From Burkholderiales bacterium RIFCSPLOWO2_12_FULL_61_40 (GTDB lineage Bacteria > Pseudomonadota > Gammaproteobacteria > Burkholderiales > Burkholderiaceae_C): a stretch of DNA of 55,623 nt. Each line of letters begins with the position of its first letter. Positions within the stretch are counted from its first letter, which is position 1. Below, one piece after another: positions 1 through 8,605 of the stretch. The stretch covers positions 1 to 55,623 of the forward strand of contig MESI01000038.1 of the NCBI GenBank assembly GCA_001770935.1, read 5' to 3'. The notes beneath the pieces are model-generated. The model was given only the letters and a program-made list of their open reading frames with translations, had not been told where the DNA came from and did not search any database. A program made the position numbers and the translations under genes.

Positions 1-376
1 TCACCGGCGTAGGCGACGGGGTTACGGCTTTGGGCCTTGCCCGTCCCGCCCGACTCTTGCGCCTCGGGCACCGATGAGATCTCCCAGCTTCCGTGTAGAT
101 CGCTTCCCAACATGCTCAGGGTCTTTGACCGCGCGGGATCAAAACATGTCTTGCGATTGACGTCATGTTCCGTATTGCCTTCTGACATAGCTACGTCATG
201 GGCATACCCGATTGAATGATTTCGCGGCTCTATGGCTGGCCTGCCGGTTTCCCCTGTCAACGCTTCGATCCACACCTCGCGATGTGCAACGCATGACTTG
301 GGGTCTGAGTGATTCGCCATTTCTTCCCAGTATTGAACTTTCATCAACTACGATCTACCGGCTTACGCTGGCGCAC
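1..376 (-). mobile_element. Group II intron, 5' portion (truncated by window edge)
   Basis: Read on the minus strand, the segment starting at 376 begins GTGCGCCAGCG, matching the group II intron 5' consensus GTGYG. From 188 down to 1 a frame stays open from ATG without a stop (62 codons). Its product contains stretches such as SKTLSMLGSDLHGSWEIS and GGTGKAQSRNPVAYAG, which I recognise from annotated N-termini of group II intron maturases; these often include translated intron RNA domains. The true RT start is probably beyond the window. The RT, maturase and endonuclease domains and the 3' intron end are not visible, so activity cannot be judged. The upstream exon (377-394) is a copy of the dispersed repeat described elsewhere, so the intron appears inserted in that repeat. 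Family assignment rests on memory of related proteins plus the GTGCG boundary. Confidence 0.55.
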
Positions 377-397
377 AGCTACTATTTTAATAGCAAA
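377..397 (-). repeat. Dispersed intergenic repeat, copy 1 (interrupted)
   Basis: Minus-strand GCTATTAAAATAGTAGCT matches the hairpin end of the repeat family found at 16509, 22825, 28714, 35018, 39314, 41652 and 54601. The usual continuation (GC then TTGCGCATA) is replaced by the intron start GTGCGCC. Between this copy and the tctA stop (398-440) an 11-13 bp unit (GCGCAGCACCAGAA) occurs twice in tandem. Confidence 0.5.
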
Positions 398-440
398 AGC
401 GCAGCACCAGAAGCGCAGCACCAGAAGCGCTGCGCTGACG

Positions 441-1940
441 CTACACCTGCGTGACCTGCCGACGTTTGAGAAAATACGGCACCAGCAACACACTGGCCAC
501 GACAAGCAATAGCGTGAGCGACATGGGGCGTTGCAAAAACACCAGGGCACTGCCCTCACCGATGGAGATGGCATTGCGCAACTGGGCTTCGGCCAGGGGG
601 CCCAGGATCATGCCGACCACCACCGGTGCCGTGGGGAAATTGAAACACCGCATCACCAGCCCCAAAATCCCAATGCCGTACAGCAAGAACAAATCGAATG
701 CGCTCTGGCGCATGCCGTAAGCCCCCACCGTGGCAAAAATCAGAATGCCGGCGTACAACTGGGGCTTGGGCACCCGCAGCAGCTTCACCCACAGACCGAT
801 CATGGGCAGGTTCAGCACCAGCAGCATCACGTTGCCGATGTACAGGGACGCGATCAAGGCCCACACCAGCGCTGACGAACTGGTAAACAGCTGGGGCCCG
901 GGCTGGATGCCGTAGTTCTGAAACGCCCCCATCAAAATCGCGGTGGTATTGGACACCGGAATGCCCAAGGTCAACAGCGGAATGAGGGCCGTCGTCACCG
1001 TGGCATTGTTGGCCGCTTCCGGCCCGGCCACGCCTTCAATCGCTCCTTTGTTGCCGAATTCCGCTTTGTTGGCGCCCTTGGCCAGCTTCTTTTCTGTGGC
1101 ATAGCTCAAAAAGGTCGGTATCTCGGTGCCCCCGGCAGGAATGCAGCCAAAGGGTGCGCCGATGGCGGTTCCCCGCAGCCAGGCGGGAATGGAGCGGCGC
1201 CAGTCGCTCACCGTCATGGAGACGCGGCTCATCTTGTTTTGGGACTCTACCAAACGCCCTTCGAACAGCACCGCGTGCAAGGCTTCTGCCACCGCGAACA
1301 AACCTACCGCCACCAGCACAATTTCCACACCGTCGATCAGTTCGGGAACATTGCCGGTGTAGCGGGCCTGGCCGGTAATCTGGTCCATGCCGATCAACCC
1401 CGCGGCCAGCCCGACAAACAGGGCCGTCAAGCCCCGCACCGTACTTTGCCCCAAGACTGCACTGACCGTGATGAAAGCCAATAACATGAGGCAAAAGTAC
1501 TCAGGTGGCCCAAGCCGGACCGCGTATTCCGCCACGATGGGCGCAAACAGGGTAACAAAAATGGTGGCGAAGGTACCCGCCACAAACGATCCGATGGCCG
1601 CCGTGGCCAGCGCCGCGCCCGCCCGCCCGCTCTTGGCCATTTTGTTGCCCTCCATGGCCGTGACCATGCTGGCCGTCTCACCGGGGGTGTTCAACAAAAT
1701 CGAGGTGGTGGAGCCACCGTACATGGCACCGTAGTAGATACCGGCAAAGAAAATCATCGATGCCGTGGCCTCCACCTGTGCGGTGATGGGCAGCAACATG
1801 GCCACGGCAGTCGCCGGACCAATGCCGGGCAACACGCCCACGGCCGTGCCCAGTGCACAACCCACGAAAGCCCACAGCAGGTTGACCGGTGTGCCCGCTG
1901 TGGCAAACCCCTGCAGCAATTGGCTCCAGATATCCAGCAT
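441..1940 (-). CDS. tctA: Tripartite tricarboxylate transporter, large permease TctA
   Basis: Large membrane subunit of a TTT-family secondary transporter that moves citrate or related carboxylates across the inner membrane with TctB and the periplasmic receptor TctC. The 499-residue product begins [12 protein letters not shown] and carries the glycine-rich conserved segment [18 protein letters not shown] near residue 40 and [14 protein letters not shown] near residue 75, plus about a dozen hydrophobic segments, all usual for TctA. The ATG at 1940 was chosen over a longer upstream frame because the extension runs through tctB in another frame. The start overlaps the tctB stop by one base (TAATG), implying translational coupling. 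Last gene of tctCBA. Substrate cannot be fixed from sequence. Confidence 0.93.
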   Translation of the reverse strand: MLDIWSQLLQGFATAGTPVNLLWAFVGCALGTAVGVLPGIGPATAVAMLLPITAQVEATASMIFFAGIYYGAMYGGSTTSILLNTPGETASMVTAMEGNKMAKSGRAGAALATAAIGSFVAGTFATIFVTLFAPIVAEYAVRLGPPEYFCLMLLAFITVSAVLGQSTVRGLTALFVGLAAGLIGMDQITGQARYTGNVPELIDGVEIVLVAVGLFAVAEALHAVLFEGRLVESQNKMSRVSMTVSDWRRSIPAWLRGTAIGAPFGCIPAGGTEIPTFLSYATEKKLAKGANKAEFGNKGAIEGVAGPEAANNATVTTALIPLLTLGIPVSNTTAILMGAFQNYGIQPGPQLFTSSSALVWALIASLYIGNVMLLVLNLPMIGLWVKLLRVPKPQLYAGILIFATVGAYGMRQSAFDLFLLYGIGILGLVMRCFNFPTAPVVVGMILGPLAEAQLRNAISIGEGSALVFLQRPMSLTLLLVVASVLLVPYFLKRRQVTQV

Positions 1941-2449
1941 TACAGCCACCCGCTTTGTGTGAGGCCAGGCAAGTTGATGGCCAGAAATTTTGTAAACAAC
2001 CAATACACCGGTGCGGCAATCAGCAAACCCACCCCCAGATCCGTCAGCCAGGGCTGCATGCCGGGAGTGGCCTTGCCCTGGGCATTGCGCAGACCGCGTG
2101 CCGCCAGCACAAAACACAGGGTGCAGCTCGGAATGAAACCCAAGGTGGTAATCAGGGCCGCATTGGCCAGCATGCCCGCAGACATCCAGACAAAACCGCT
2201 CCAGTAGGGCGGCCCGCCAAAGGTCTCGTCGTCCATCTCGCGAAACCCGCCTGTGCGTGCTTCATAGACCAGAAAGGCGCCGCACACCAAGAGCGCCGAC
2301 GCCACTAGCCACGGCAAGAAGTTGGGACCTACACCCGCGTAACCCGCATCCGAAGGGATACTCACCGCACCTGCTGCCAGGCCCAAGGCCAGCAGCACCA
2401 CACCCGCCCCCACCAGGGTCTGGCCTTGCTGACTTTGCGCCTGTGCCAT
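1940..2449 (-). CDS. tctB: Tripartite tricarboxylate transporter, small permease TctB
   Basis: Small membrane subunit of the TTT transporter, 169 residues with four hydrophobic segments (about residues 12-32, 45-60, 88-108 and 135-155), as expected for TctB (DUF1468). The ATG at 2449 overlaps the tctC stop as TGATG; an in-frame GTG one codon earlier at 2452 is an alternative. Its own stop overlaps the tctA start. Position between receptor and large permease matches the tctCBA order. TctB is poorly conserved in this family, so identification leans on topology and context. Confidence 0.88.
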   Translation of the reverse strand: MAQAQSQQGQTLVGAGVVLLALGLAAGAVSIPSDAGYAGVGPNFLPWLVASALLVCGAFLVYEARTGGFREMDDETFGGPPYWSGFVWMSAGMLANAALITTLGFIPSCTLCFVLAARGLRNAQGKATPGMQPWLTDLGVGLLIAAPVYWLFTKFLAINLPGLTQSGWL

Positions 2450-3408
2450 CACACCATCCCCGACAGGTGCATGATGCCGCGCAGGCTGGAGAACTCAGCG
2501 TCCACGTAGTCGCCAAAGGCCTTGCCAGTGAGCAGCGCAGGGGTCCAGGCATTTTTCTCCAGGGATTCCTGCCAGGACTTGGATTGGGTCGCCTTGACCA
2601 CCAACTCGGTCAGTGCCGCGCGCTGTGCGGGGGTGATGCCAGGGGCGCCATACACGCCGCGCCAGTTGCCCAGCACCACGTCATAGCCCTGTTCTTTCAT
2701 AGTGGGAATGCTGCTGCCGGGCAGGCGTTTTTCAGCCGTCACGCCAATGGCGCGCATTTTGCCTGCGGCAATGTACTGCGCAAATTCGCTCAGGCCGCTG
2801 CCACCCACCGTAATGTTGCCGCCCAAAATAGCCGCAGTGGCCTCGCCGCCGCCCCGAAAGGCCACGTAGTTCACCCGTTTCGGGTCCACACCCACCTTGC
2901 CCGCCAGCATGGAAGCGCAGATGTGCTCGGTAGAGCCGCGCGAACCGCCGCCCCACTTCACGCTGCCTGGGTCTTTTTTCATTTGGTCCACCACGTCTTT
3001 CATGGTCTTGAGCGGTGAGTTGGCGGGCACCACGAACACGTTGTATTCGCTGGTGATGCGGGCAATGGGCGTGGCCTTGTCCAGCGACACCTGGGGCTTG
3101 CCGGTGATGATGCCGCCCACCATGACGGCGCCGGTCATCAGCAGGGCGTTGGCGTCACCCTTGTTGGCGTTGACAAACTGGGCCAGTCCGATGATGCCGG
3201 CCGCGCCGCCCTTGTTGTCGTACTGCACGGTGTCGGCCACCTTGGCGTCGATCAGGGCTTTACCCAGAGCACGTGCGGTTCCGTCCCAGCCACCGCCGGG
3301 GTTGGCGGGAATCATCATTTTGAGATTGGTGGCGGCGTGGGCCGTCAGGGGCAGGCTGCCAGCGGCAGCCAGGGCGGCCAGGGATTTCAGAAAAGTATCA
3401 CGGCGCAT
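2449..3408 (-). CDS. tctC: Periplasmic tricarboxylate-binding receptor TctC (Bug family)
   Basis: Extracytoplasmic solute receptor of the Bug/TctC family, 319 residues. An N-terminal signal peptide (MRRDTFLKSLAALAAAGSLP, cleavage near THAA-type residues 24-27) is followed by the typical start of the mature protein, MMIPANPGGGWDGTARALG. The segment GGGSRGSTEH and the substrate-loop region YVAFRGGGEA also fit. A strong ribosome site (AGGAG, seven bases before ATG) precedes the start. First gene of tctCBA, divergent from tctDE across 96 bp. Bug receptors bind varied carboxylates, so the ligand is unknown, although linkage to tctDE suggests citrate-like compounds. Confidence 0.92.
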   Translation of the reverse strand: MRRDTFLKSLAALAAAGSLPLTAHAATNLKMMIPANPGGGWDGTARALGKALIDAKVADTVQYDNKGGAAGIIGLAQFVNANKGDANALLMTGAVMVGGIITGKPQVSLDKATPIARITSEYNVFVVPANSPLKTMKDVVDQMKKDPGSVKWGGGSRGSTEHICASMLAGKVGVDPKRVNYVAFRGGGEATAAILGGNITVGGSGLSEFAQYIAAGKMRAIGVTAEKRLPGSSIPTMKEQGYDVVLGNWRGVYGAPGITPAQRAALTELVVKATQSKSWQESLEKNAWTPALLTGKAFGDYVDAEFSSLRGIMHLSGMV

Positions 3409-3433
3409 GGGGTATCTCCTCGTGTTGAAAACA

Positions 3434-3461
3434 ACCCTATGATCTGTCGCAAGCCTGTCAA
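3434..3461 (-). promoter_or_regulatory. Candidate promoter of tctCBA
   Basis: Minus strand shows TTGACA (3461-3456), a 16-bp spacer and TAGGGT (3439-3434), 26 bp before the tctC start. The -35 is perfect and the -10 weak, which fits a promoter needing an activator such as TctD; this is inference. Confidence 0.4.
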
Positions 3462-3504
3462 ACGGCTGTCCAGAATCCTAGGGAAAACACCAACACGCCA
3501 GACC

Positions 3505-4188
3505 ATGCACCTGCTCCTGATCGAAGACGACGCCGCACTTCACACCGCCCTGCAACGCAGCCTGGTACGCAGCGGCATGCGCGTGGAGGTGTGCAGCGAC
3601 GGGCTGCGCGCGCTGGGGGCATGGAAGGCGCAAGCGCCCGATGTGGTGGTGCTGGACCTGAGCCTGCCTGCGATGGACGGACTGGACGTGCTGCGCCAGG
3701 CCCGCCAGGCGGGGCTGGACACCCCGGTGCTGATCCTCACGGCCCGCGGCACCGTGGGTGACAAGGTGCTGGGGCTCAATGCGGGCGCCGACGACTACCT
3801 GCCCAAACCCTTCGACCTGGACGAACTCGAAGCCCGCGTGCGTGCCCTGCACCGCCGCCACGGTGCAGCCGCACCCGCCGATGCCGGCGGCAACAGCGTG
3901 CAGTGGGGCCAGCTGCGCCACGACCGGGACAACGGAGCCATTTACCACCAGCACAAGGTGCTGGACCTCACCCCGCGCGAACTCACCTTGCTCAGTGTGC
4001 TCATGGCCAAACAGGGCCAGGCCCTTTCCAAGGAACGTTTGTTCGAACTGGTGTTTCCGGGCGAAACCCATGTGCAGTACGAAGCCATTGAAGTGGTGGT
4101 GTACCGCTTGCGCAAAAAACTCGCCAACACCGGCGTGGTCCTGACCACCCTGCGTGGACTGGGCTACCTGCTTAAGCTGGGCAACTGA
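3505..4188 (+). CDS. tctD: OmpR-family response regulator, TctD-like
   Basis: Response regulator, 227 residues. The receiver begins MHLLLIEDDAALHTALQRS, with the acidic pair near residues 8-9, phosphoacceptor Asp in VVVLDLSLPAMDGLDVL near residue 51, Thr in LILTARG and Lys in DYLPKPFDLDEL. The C-terminal winged-helix DNA-binding domain (about residues 125-225) ends VVVYRLRKKLANTGVVLTTL and GLGYLL, typical of OmpR/PhoB. The ATG at 3505 places the receiver's first strand at the start; the longer upstream frame has no homology I can see. tctE follows one base after the stop. Divergent from tctCBA, which it probably activates. Confidence 0.9.
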   Translation: MHLLLIEDDAALHTALQRSLVRSGMRVEVCSDGLRALGAWKAQAPDVVVLDLSLPAMDGLDVLRQARQAGLDTPVLILTARGTVGDKVLGLNAGADDYLPKPFDLDELEARVRALHRRHGAAAPADAGGNSVQWGQLRHDRDNGAIYHQHKVLDLTPRELTLLSVLMAKQGQALSKERLFELVFPGETHVQYEAIEVVVYRLRKKLANTGVVLTTLRGLGYLLKLGN

Positions 4189-4189
4189 C

Positions 4190-5629
4190 ATGGGCGCCCC
4201 CCGCAAGCCCCGAAGCGGTGCACACCCGCCCTCTTACTCGCTGCGCCGACAATTGCTGGTGGGCATCCTGGTGCCCATTGGCCTGTTTGTGGTGATGGAC
4301 ACCTACAGCCTGTACCGGCAGGCCCTGGACGCGGTCAACATCGCCTACGACCGAACCCTGCTGGCCTCCGCCAAGGCCATTGGCGAGCTGCTGGAGGTCG
4401 ATGGCGAAGGACCCCAGGCCCGGATTCACGCGCAAATCCCCTACTCCGCACTGGAGCCGTTTGAAGCCGACAACCGCAGCCGCATGAGCTACCGGGTGTC
4501 GGACGCACGCGGGCTGTGGATCGACGGTGCGCAAGACCTGCCCACCTGGACCGGCACCCTGCCCAACCAGGGCCCCTACGCCGCCCTGGTGGACTTTTAC
4601 GACGACCAGTTTCGCGGCGACCCGGTGCGGGTGGCCGTGCTGCTGCAGCCGGTGGCCAGTGTGCGCGGCCATGCCATGGCCACCGTCCAGGTAGCCGAAA
4701 CGCTGGAGCTGCGCCACACCCTGGCGCGCCAGATCTTGCTGGACACGCTGCAGCGCCAGGCCCTGCTTATCAGCGTCATTACCCTGGCAGTGCTGTTCGT
4801 GGTGCACCGGGTCACCCAACCGGTGCGCCGCCTGAGCCAGCGTTTAAGCCAGCGCAGCGAAGACGACCTCACCCCTATTGACGCACCCGACCTGCCGCTG
4901 GAGATTCGCCCCTTGAGCGACGCCACCAACCAGGTGATGGGGCGCCTGCAGCACCTGCTGGACCACCAGAAACGCTTTGTCCGGGACGCCGCCCACCAGT
5001 TGCGCACACCGCTGGCGGTGCTGAAAGTGCAGGTGCAGTCGGCGCTACGCGGTGACATGGCCGCCCCGGACGCGCTGGCCGAAATTCAGCACACCGTGGA
5101 CCGCGCAACGCTGCTGGCCAACCAGATGCTGTCACTCGCCAAGGTGGAGCAGGTGCGCCAGCAGCAAGACTTCCACCCCATCGATTTTTCCGATGCCGTG
5201 CGGACCGTGGCGCTGGACTTGTCGCCGCTGATTGCCGAAAAAGACATCGACTTTGAGCTGATCGCCCACCCCTGCCCGGTGCTGGCCCACGACTGGATGC
5301 TGCGCGAGCTGGTGCGCAATGTGCTGCACAACGCCATTCGCCATACGCCGACACATGGGCAACTCACCATCCACATCCGCCCCGAACATGGCATGGCACA
5401 GCTGCTGATCAGCGACAACGGCCCCGGCATCGCCGAAGACCTGCGTTTGCGCCTGTTCCAGCCCTTCGCCAGCGGGCATGCCGGGTCTGGCGCAGGCCTG
5501 GGCCTGACCATTGCACGGGAAATCGTGCTGGCCCTGGGCGGCAGCATTGCGCTCAACAACCGCCTGCACAACGAGGCCCTTGCCGGGCTGGACGCCTGCG
5601 TGCGGCTTCCCTTAACCTGCGACACCTGA
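4190..5629 (+). CDS. tctE: Sensor histidine kinase, TctE-like
   Basis: Membrane sensor kinase of 479 residues. Two hydrophobic helices (about residues 22-42 and 180-200) flank a periplasmic sensor of roughly 140 residues (2CSK_N-type). Then come a HAMP-like stretch with TQPVRRLSQRLSQR, the H-box RFVRDAAHQLRTPLAVLK with the phosphorylated His, an N-box VLHNAIRHTP, a G1 box SDNGPGIAED and a G2 box GSGAGLGLTIAREI. The ATG at 4190 is one base after the tctD stop, so the pair is probably coupled. Expected to phosphorylate TctD in response to extracellular carboxylates. Confidence 0.9.
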   Translation: MGAPRKPRSGAHPPSYSLRRQLLVGILVPIGLFVVMDTYSLYRQALDAVNIAYDRTLLASAKAIGELLEVDGEGPQARIHAQIPYSALEPFEADNRSRMSYRVSDARGLWIDGAQDLPTWTGTLPNQGPYAALVDFYDDQFRGDPVRVAVLLQPVASVRGHAMATVQVAETLELRHTLARQILLDTLQRQALLISVITLAVLFVVHRVTQPVRRLSQRLSQRSEDDLTPIDAPDLPLEIRPLSDATNQVMGRLQHLLDHQKRFVRDAAHQLRTPLAVLKVQVQSALRGDMAAPDALAEIQHTVDRATLLANQMLSLAKVEQVRQQQDFHPIDFSDAVRTVALDLSPLIAEKDIDFELIAHPCPVLAHDWMLRELVRNVLHNAIRHTPTHGQLTIHIRPEHGMAQLLISDNGPGIAEDLRLRLFQPFASGHAGSGAGLGLTIAREIVLALGGSIALNNRLHNEALAGLDACVRLPLTCDT

Positions 5630-5646
5630 TTCCTGGGAACCCCCAT

Positions 5647-6048
5647 ATGGACAAAACCCGTATCGACAAATGGCTGTGGGCCGCGCGTTTTTTCAAAACC
5701 CGCTCCCTGGCGACCGAAGAGGTCAACAAAGGCCATGTGCAAATCGACCAGCGCGACATCAAACCCGCCCGGGAAGTGCGCATCGGCGACGTGATCACCG
5801 TGGTGCAGAGCAAGGTGCCACGCACCGTGGTGGTCAAAGGCATCAGCGAGCAACGTGGTCCGGCACCGGTGGCGCAACTGCTGTACGAAGAAACCCCTGA
5901 GAGCGTGCAAAAACGTGCGCTGCTGGCGGAGCGCAACCGTTTGGGCCCCGAGCCCGCCCTGGCCATCGAACATGGCCGCCCCACCAAACGCGACCGCCGG
6001 GACCTGCAAAAAAACTGGAACGACCGCTGGAGTGCCTCCATCGACTGA
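5647..6048 (+). CDS. hslR: Heat shock protein Hsp15, S4-domain RNA-binding protein
   Basis: Product of 133 residues with an S4 RNA-binding domain at the N-terminus (TRIDKWLWAARFFKTRSLA, then GHVQIDQRDIKPAREVRIGD). A basic tail follows, rich in Lys/Arg (RPTKRDRRDLQKNWNDRW), the classic Hsp15 ending. In E. coli Hsp15 rescues stalled 50S subunits carrying nascent chains. The gene starts 17 bp after tctE on the same strand, so it may be read through from tctDE. No sigma-32-type promoter was recognised. Confidence 0.9.
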   Translation: MDKTRIDKWLWAARFFKTRSLATEEVNKGHVQIDQRDIKPAREVRIGDVITVVQSKVPRTVVVKGISEQRGPAPVAQLLYEETPESVQKRALLAERNRLGPEPALAIEHGRPTKRDRRDLQKNWNDRWSASID

Positions 6049-6201
6049 TTCAAGCCCCAGTGCGGTGCGTACGTCGGCGGGTGCCGCACCAATTTTGTAG
6101 CACCTGCCGCATGGCGGGGCACGCCTTCACCTTTGCCGGGCCCAATAACTGGCACGAGTTTCGCTTTGGTGCATTCCATTAGCAATAAAGGAAGATGCAC
6201 C

Positions 6202-7416
6202 ATGTCGGGATTTCGCAGTTTTTTGAAGAGCGGCCATTCACCCACCCTCTTTGCAGCATTTTTGTATTTTGCGTTTTCATGCTGCATCTGGGTGCTCAAC
6301 GGCGCCATGGCCCCGTTTATCTCGGAGACCTTTAATCTGAGCCCCGCGCAAAAGGGCTTGATGCTGTCGGTCCCCATCCTGGCCGGGGCGCTGATGCGCT
6401 TTCCGCTGGGAATTTTGTCGCAGTACATCGGCCGCAAAAAGGCCACGCTGGTCGAAATGGGCCTGATCGCCGTGGCCATGCTGTTCGGTTTTTTCTTTGT
6501 GCACAGCTTCAATGACCTGCTGGCCATGGGCGTGCTGCTGGGCATTGCCGGGGCCAGTTTTGGTGTGGCCCTGTCGCTGGGGGCGGGTTCTTTCCCGCCC
6601 AAACACAAGGGCCTGGCCATGGGTCTGGTTGGCGCGGGCAATGTGGGCACGGCAGTGTCGGTGCTGATTGCGCCCCCACTGGCCCAGGCCTTTGGCTGGG
6701 TCACGGTGTATGGCCTGGCTGCCATCGCCATCTGTATTCCCATGGTGGTGATGATTGTGTTTGCCAAAGAACCCGACGACCTGGACGCCCACGCTACCTT
6801 CAAAGAGCACATTGCCTGCCTGTTTGAGAAAGACGGCTGGGCTTTCAGCCTGATTTACGCAATCACCTTTGGCGGCTTCATCGGCCTGGCCACCTTCTTG
6901 CCCACCTACTACTACGACCAGTTTGGCGTGAGCAAGGTACAAGCGGGCCAGTTGACCATGCTGGCAGCCTTTATGGGCGCGGCGCTGCGCGTGTTCGGCG
7001 GCTGGATTTCCGACCGCTGGGGCGGCATCAACACGCTCACGCTGGTGCTGGGCTGTGTGGCCAGCACCCTGCTGCTGTGCGCCCTGGCCACCGGTTCGCT
7101 GGTGGGCACCACACTGCTGGTGATGCTGTGTTTTGCCGCTTTGGGCGCGGGCAACGGCGCGCTGTTCCAGTTGGTGCCCCTGCGCTGGCCCCTGGCCACC
7201 GCCGTGGCCGGCTCCATGATCGGCGAGTTTGGTGCACTGGGTGGCGGCCTGGTGCCCAACGCCATGGGCTTGTCCAAACAGTACCTGGGCAGCTACGCCT
7301 GGGGTTTTGTGATTTTTGCGGTACTGGCCCTGGCCATGCTGGTGATGCTGCGCGTGATGCAACTGCGCTGGACCCGCACCTGGGCCGAAAAGGGTGGCCG
7401 CGCACGCAGTGCGTGA
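6202..7416 (+). CDS. MFS transporter, NarK-type (nitrate/nitrite porter family)
   Basis: Major facilitator of 404 residues with twelve predicted hydrophobic segments. ILSQYIGRKKATLVE after TM2 is the MFS loop motif; GAGSFPPKHKGLAMGLVGAGNVGTA in the TM4-TM5 region resembles the nitrate signature of the NNP (NarK/NrtB) branch. The ATG at 6202 has an upstream AGGAAG at proper distance; the frame extends upstream, but without this support. No nitrate reductase genes adjoin it. A molybdopterin oxidoreductase is 19 kb away and not clearly linked. The last 22 bp of coding sequence before the GTGCGTGA end recur 120 bp downstream. Confidence 0.8.
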   Translation: MSGFRSFLKSGHSPTLFAAFLYFAFSCCIWVLNGAMAPFISETFNLSPAQKGLMLSVPILAGALMRFPLGILSQYIGRKKATLVEMGLIAVAMLFGFFFVHSFNDLLAMGVLLGIAGASFGVALSLGAGSFPPKHKGLAMGLVGAGNVGTAVSVLIAPPLAQAFGWVTVYGLAAIAICIPMVVMIVFAKEPDDLDAHATFKEHIACLFEKDGWAFSLIYAITFGGFIGLATFLPTYYYDQFGVSKVQAGQLTMLAAFMGAALRVFGGWISDRWGGINTLTLVLGCVASTLLLCALATGSLVGTTLLVMLCFAALGAGNGALFQLVPLRWPLATAVAGSMIGEFGALGGGLVPNAMGLSKQYLGSYAWGFVIFAVLALAMLVMLRVMQLRWTRTWAEKGGRARSA

Positions 7417-7528
7417 TTCTGCGCAGAAGATAAAGCGTAACGCGCTTTGCCACTCTTTGAATGCAGGCTCATTTTTCACAGAAAAGTGAGCGCAGCGAGC
7501 CGGAGTGAAAAGGGTGGCCGCGCACGCA
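7387..7528 (+). repeat. 22-bp direct repeat duplicating the 3' end of the narK-like gene
   Basis: Positions 7387-7408 (inside the gene, encoding EKGGRAR) and 7507-7528 are identical over 22 bp and exactly 120 bp apart, both beginning GAAAAGGGTGG. The segment between holds a small inverted repeat (AAAGCG/CGCTTT at 7433-7449) and no gene. The second copy abuts the 3' end of the asparaginase cluster. Confidence 0.7.
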
Positions 7529-7552
7529 ACCAGAGCGACTGGCTCCGCATCC

Positions 7553-8605
7553 CTAAGGGCTGTGGTTCGGTGTTGTGCGCAAAAGGTTTGCAGCAGTCAG
7601 TTCGCCGCACAGCGGGGTGGCGGCGGCGCCGCACACTTGCGCGTAATCACGCTCGGTTGCCAGCAGGAAATGCAGCTTGGCGAACGCCGCTTCGAGCATC
7701 ATGTCGCCGCCCGGCACGACACCGATTCGGGACAGCGCCGCGCTCGTGGCATAGGCACCCTGCACGACGCTGCCCGATGTGCATTGCGTAATGTTCAGCA
7801 CCACGACACCACGCGCGACTGCGCGCTCTAGGGCCGCCATCAGGCCGCCATCGGCATCCGGCACATTGCCGGCACCGTAGCTGCGCAGGATCAGACCGCG
7901 TGTTGCGCGGTCATCGATCAGGGCATCCAGCACGCGGCCGCAGACGCCGGGGTAAAGGGTCAGCACGGAGACTGCCGCGTTATCAAAGTGCGGAACAACA
8001 AAGTTACGCGCGGACGGCGGCAGCAAGCGCTCGGCATGCATCCGAACGTCGATGCCGACGTCGGCCAGCGGCGGGTAATTGGGCGAGCCGAAGGCGTCAA
8101 AGGCGTCGCTTGAGCGCTTGCTGCTGCGGTTGCCCCGGAGCAGCTGGCGGCCGAAAAAAACCCCCACCTCATTCACCGGGAATCTGGCCGCCAGCAGCAG
8201 TGCCGCTTCCACATTGGCCAACGCGTCGCTGCGTGCCTGCATGAGGGGAATTTGCGAGCCGGTGAAGATGACGGGTTTGTCGGTGCCGCGCAGCATGAAT
8301 GAAAGCGCCGAGGCGCTCCAGGCCAGTGTGTCGGTACCGTGCAGCACGACGAAGCCGTCATAGGCCTCCCAGCGCGCCATCAGGGCGTCTGCCATGGCGC
8401 GCCAGTTGGCTGGACACAAGTTGGCGCTGTCGATCGGCGTCTCCAGCTCGATCACGTCGAAGTCGGGCAATTCCCCACCGGGGTGTCGCCCTAGCACCTC
8501 GCTGACGCGCCCGGCAAAGCCGCGCATCGGGCGGTAGCCGTCGGCGGACGGCTCCATCCCGATGGTGCCGCCGGTGTACAGGACCAGCACCCGGCGCGTC
8601 TTCAT
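7553..8605 (-). CDS. ansA: L-asparaginase, type I
   Basis: Hydrolyses asparagine to aspartate and ammonia in the cytoplasm; 350 residues, no signal peptide. The N-terminal catalytic motif is VLYTGGTIGME (catalytic Thr in TGGTIG, residue 12). The second motif, VVLHGTDTLAWSAS, is near residue 90, and a catalytic Lys lies further on in the ...GSQIP region context. The ATG at 8605 overlaps the aspA stop as ATGA, so the two are translationally coupled. Last gene of an operon symporter-aspartase-asparaginase that converts asparagine to aspartate to fumarate. Confidence 0.9.
   Translation of the reverse strand: MKTRRVLVLYTGGTIGMEPSADGYRPMRGFAGRVSEVLGRHPGGELPDFDVIELETPIDSANLCPANWRAMADALMARWEAYDGFVVLHGTDTLAWSASALSFMLRGTDKPVIFTGSQIPLMQARSDALANVEAALLLAARFPVNEVGVFFGRQLLRGNRSSKRSSDAFDAFGSPNYPPLADVGIDVRMHAERLLPPSARNFVVPHFDNAAVSVLTLYPGVCGRVLDALIDDRATRGLILRSYGAGNVPDADGGLMAALERAVARGVVVLNITQCTSGSVVQGAYATSAALSRIGVVPGGDMMLEAAFAKLHFLLATERDYAQVCGAAATPLCGELTAANLLRTTPNHSP

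Noticed and set aside
1941..2117. N-terminal extension of tctA
   Set aside because: The extra 59 codons run through tctB in another frame and lack hydrophobic or family features; the ATG at 1940 gives the usual TctA N-terminus.
7433..7449. Terminator after the narK-like gene
   Set aside because: The AAAGCG/CGCTTT hairpin is short and not followed by a T run.
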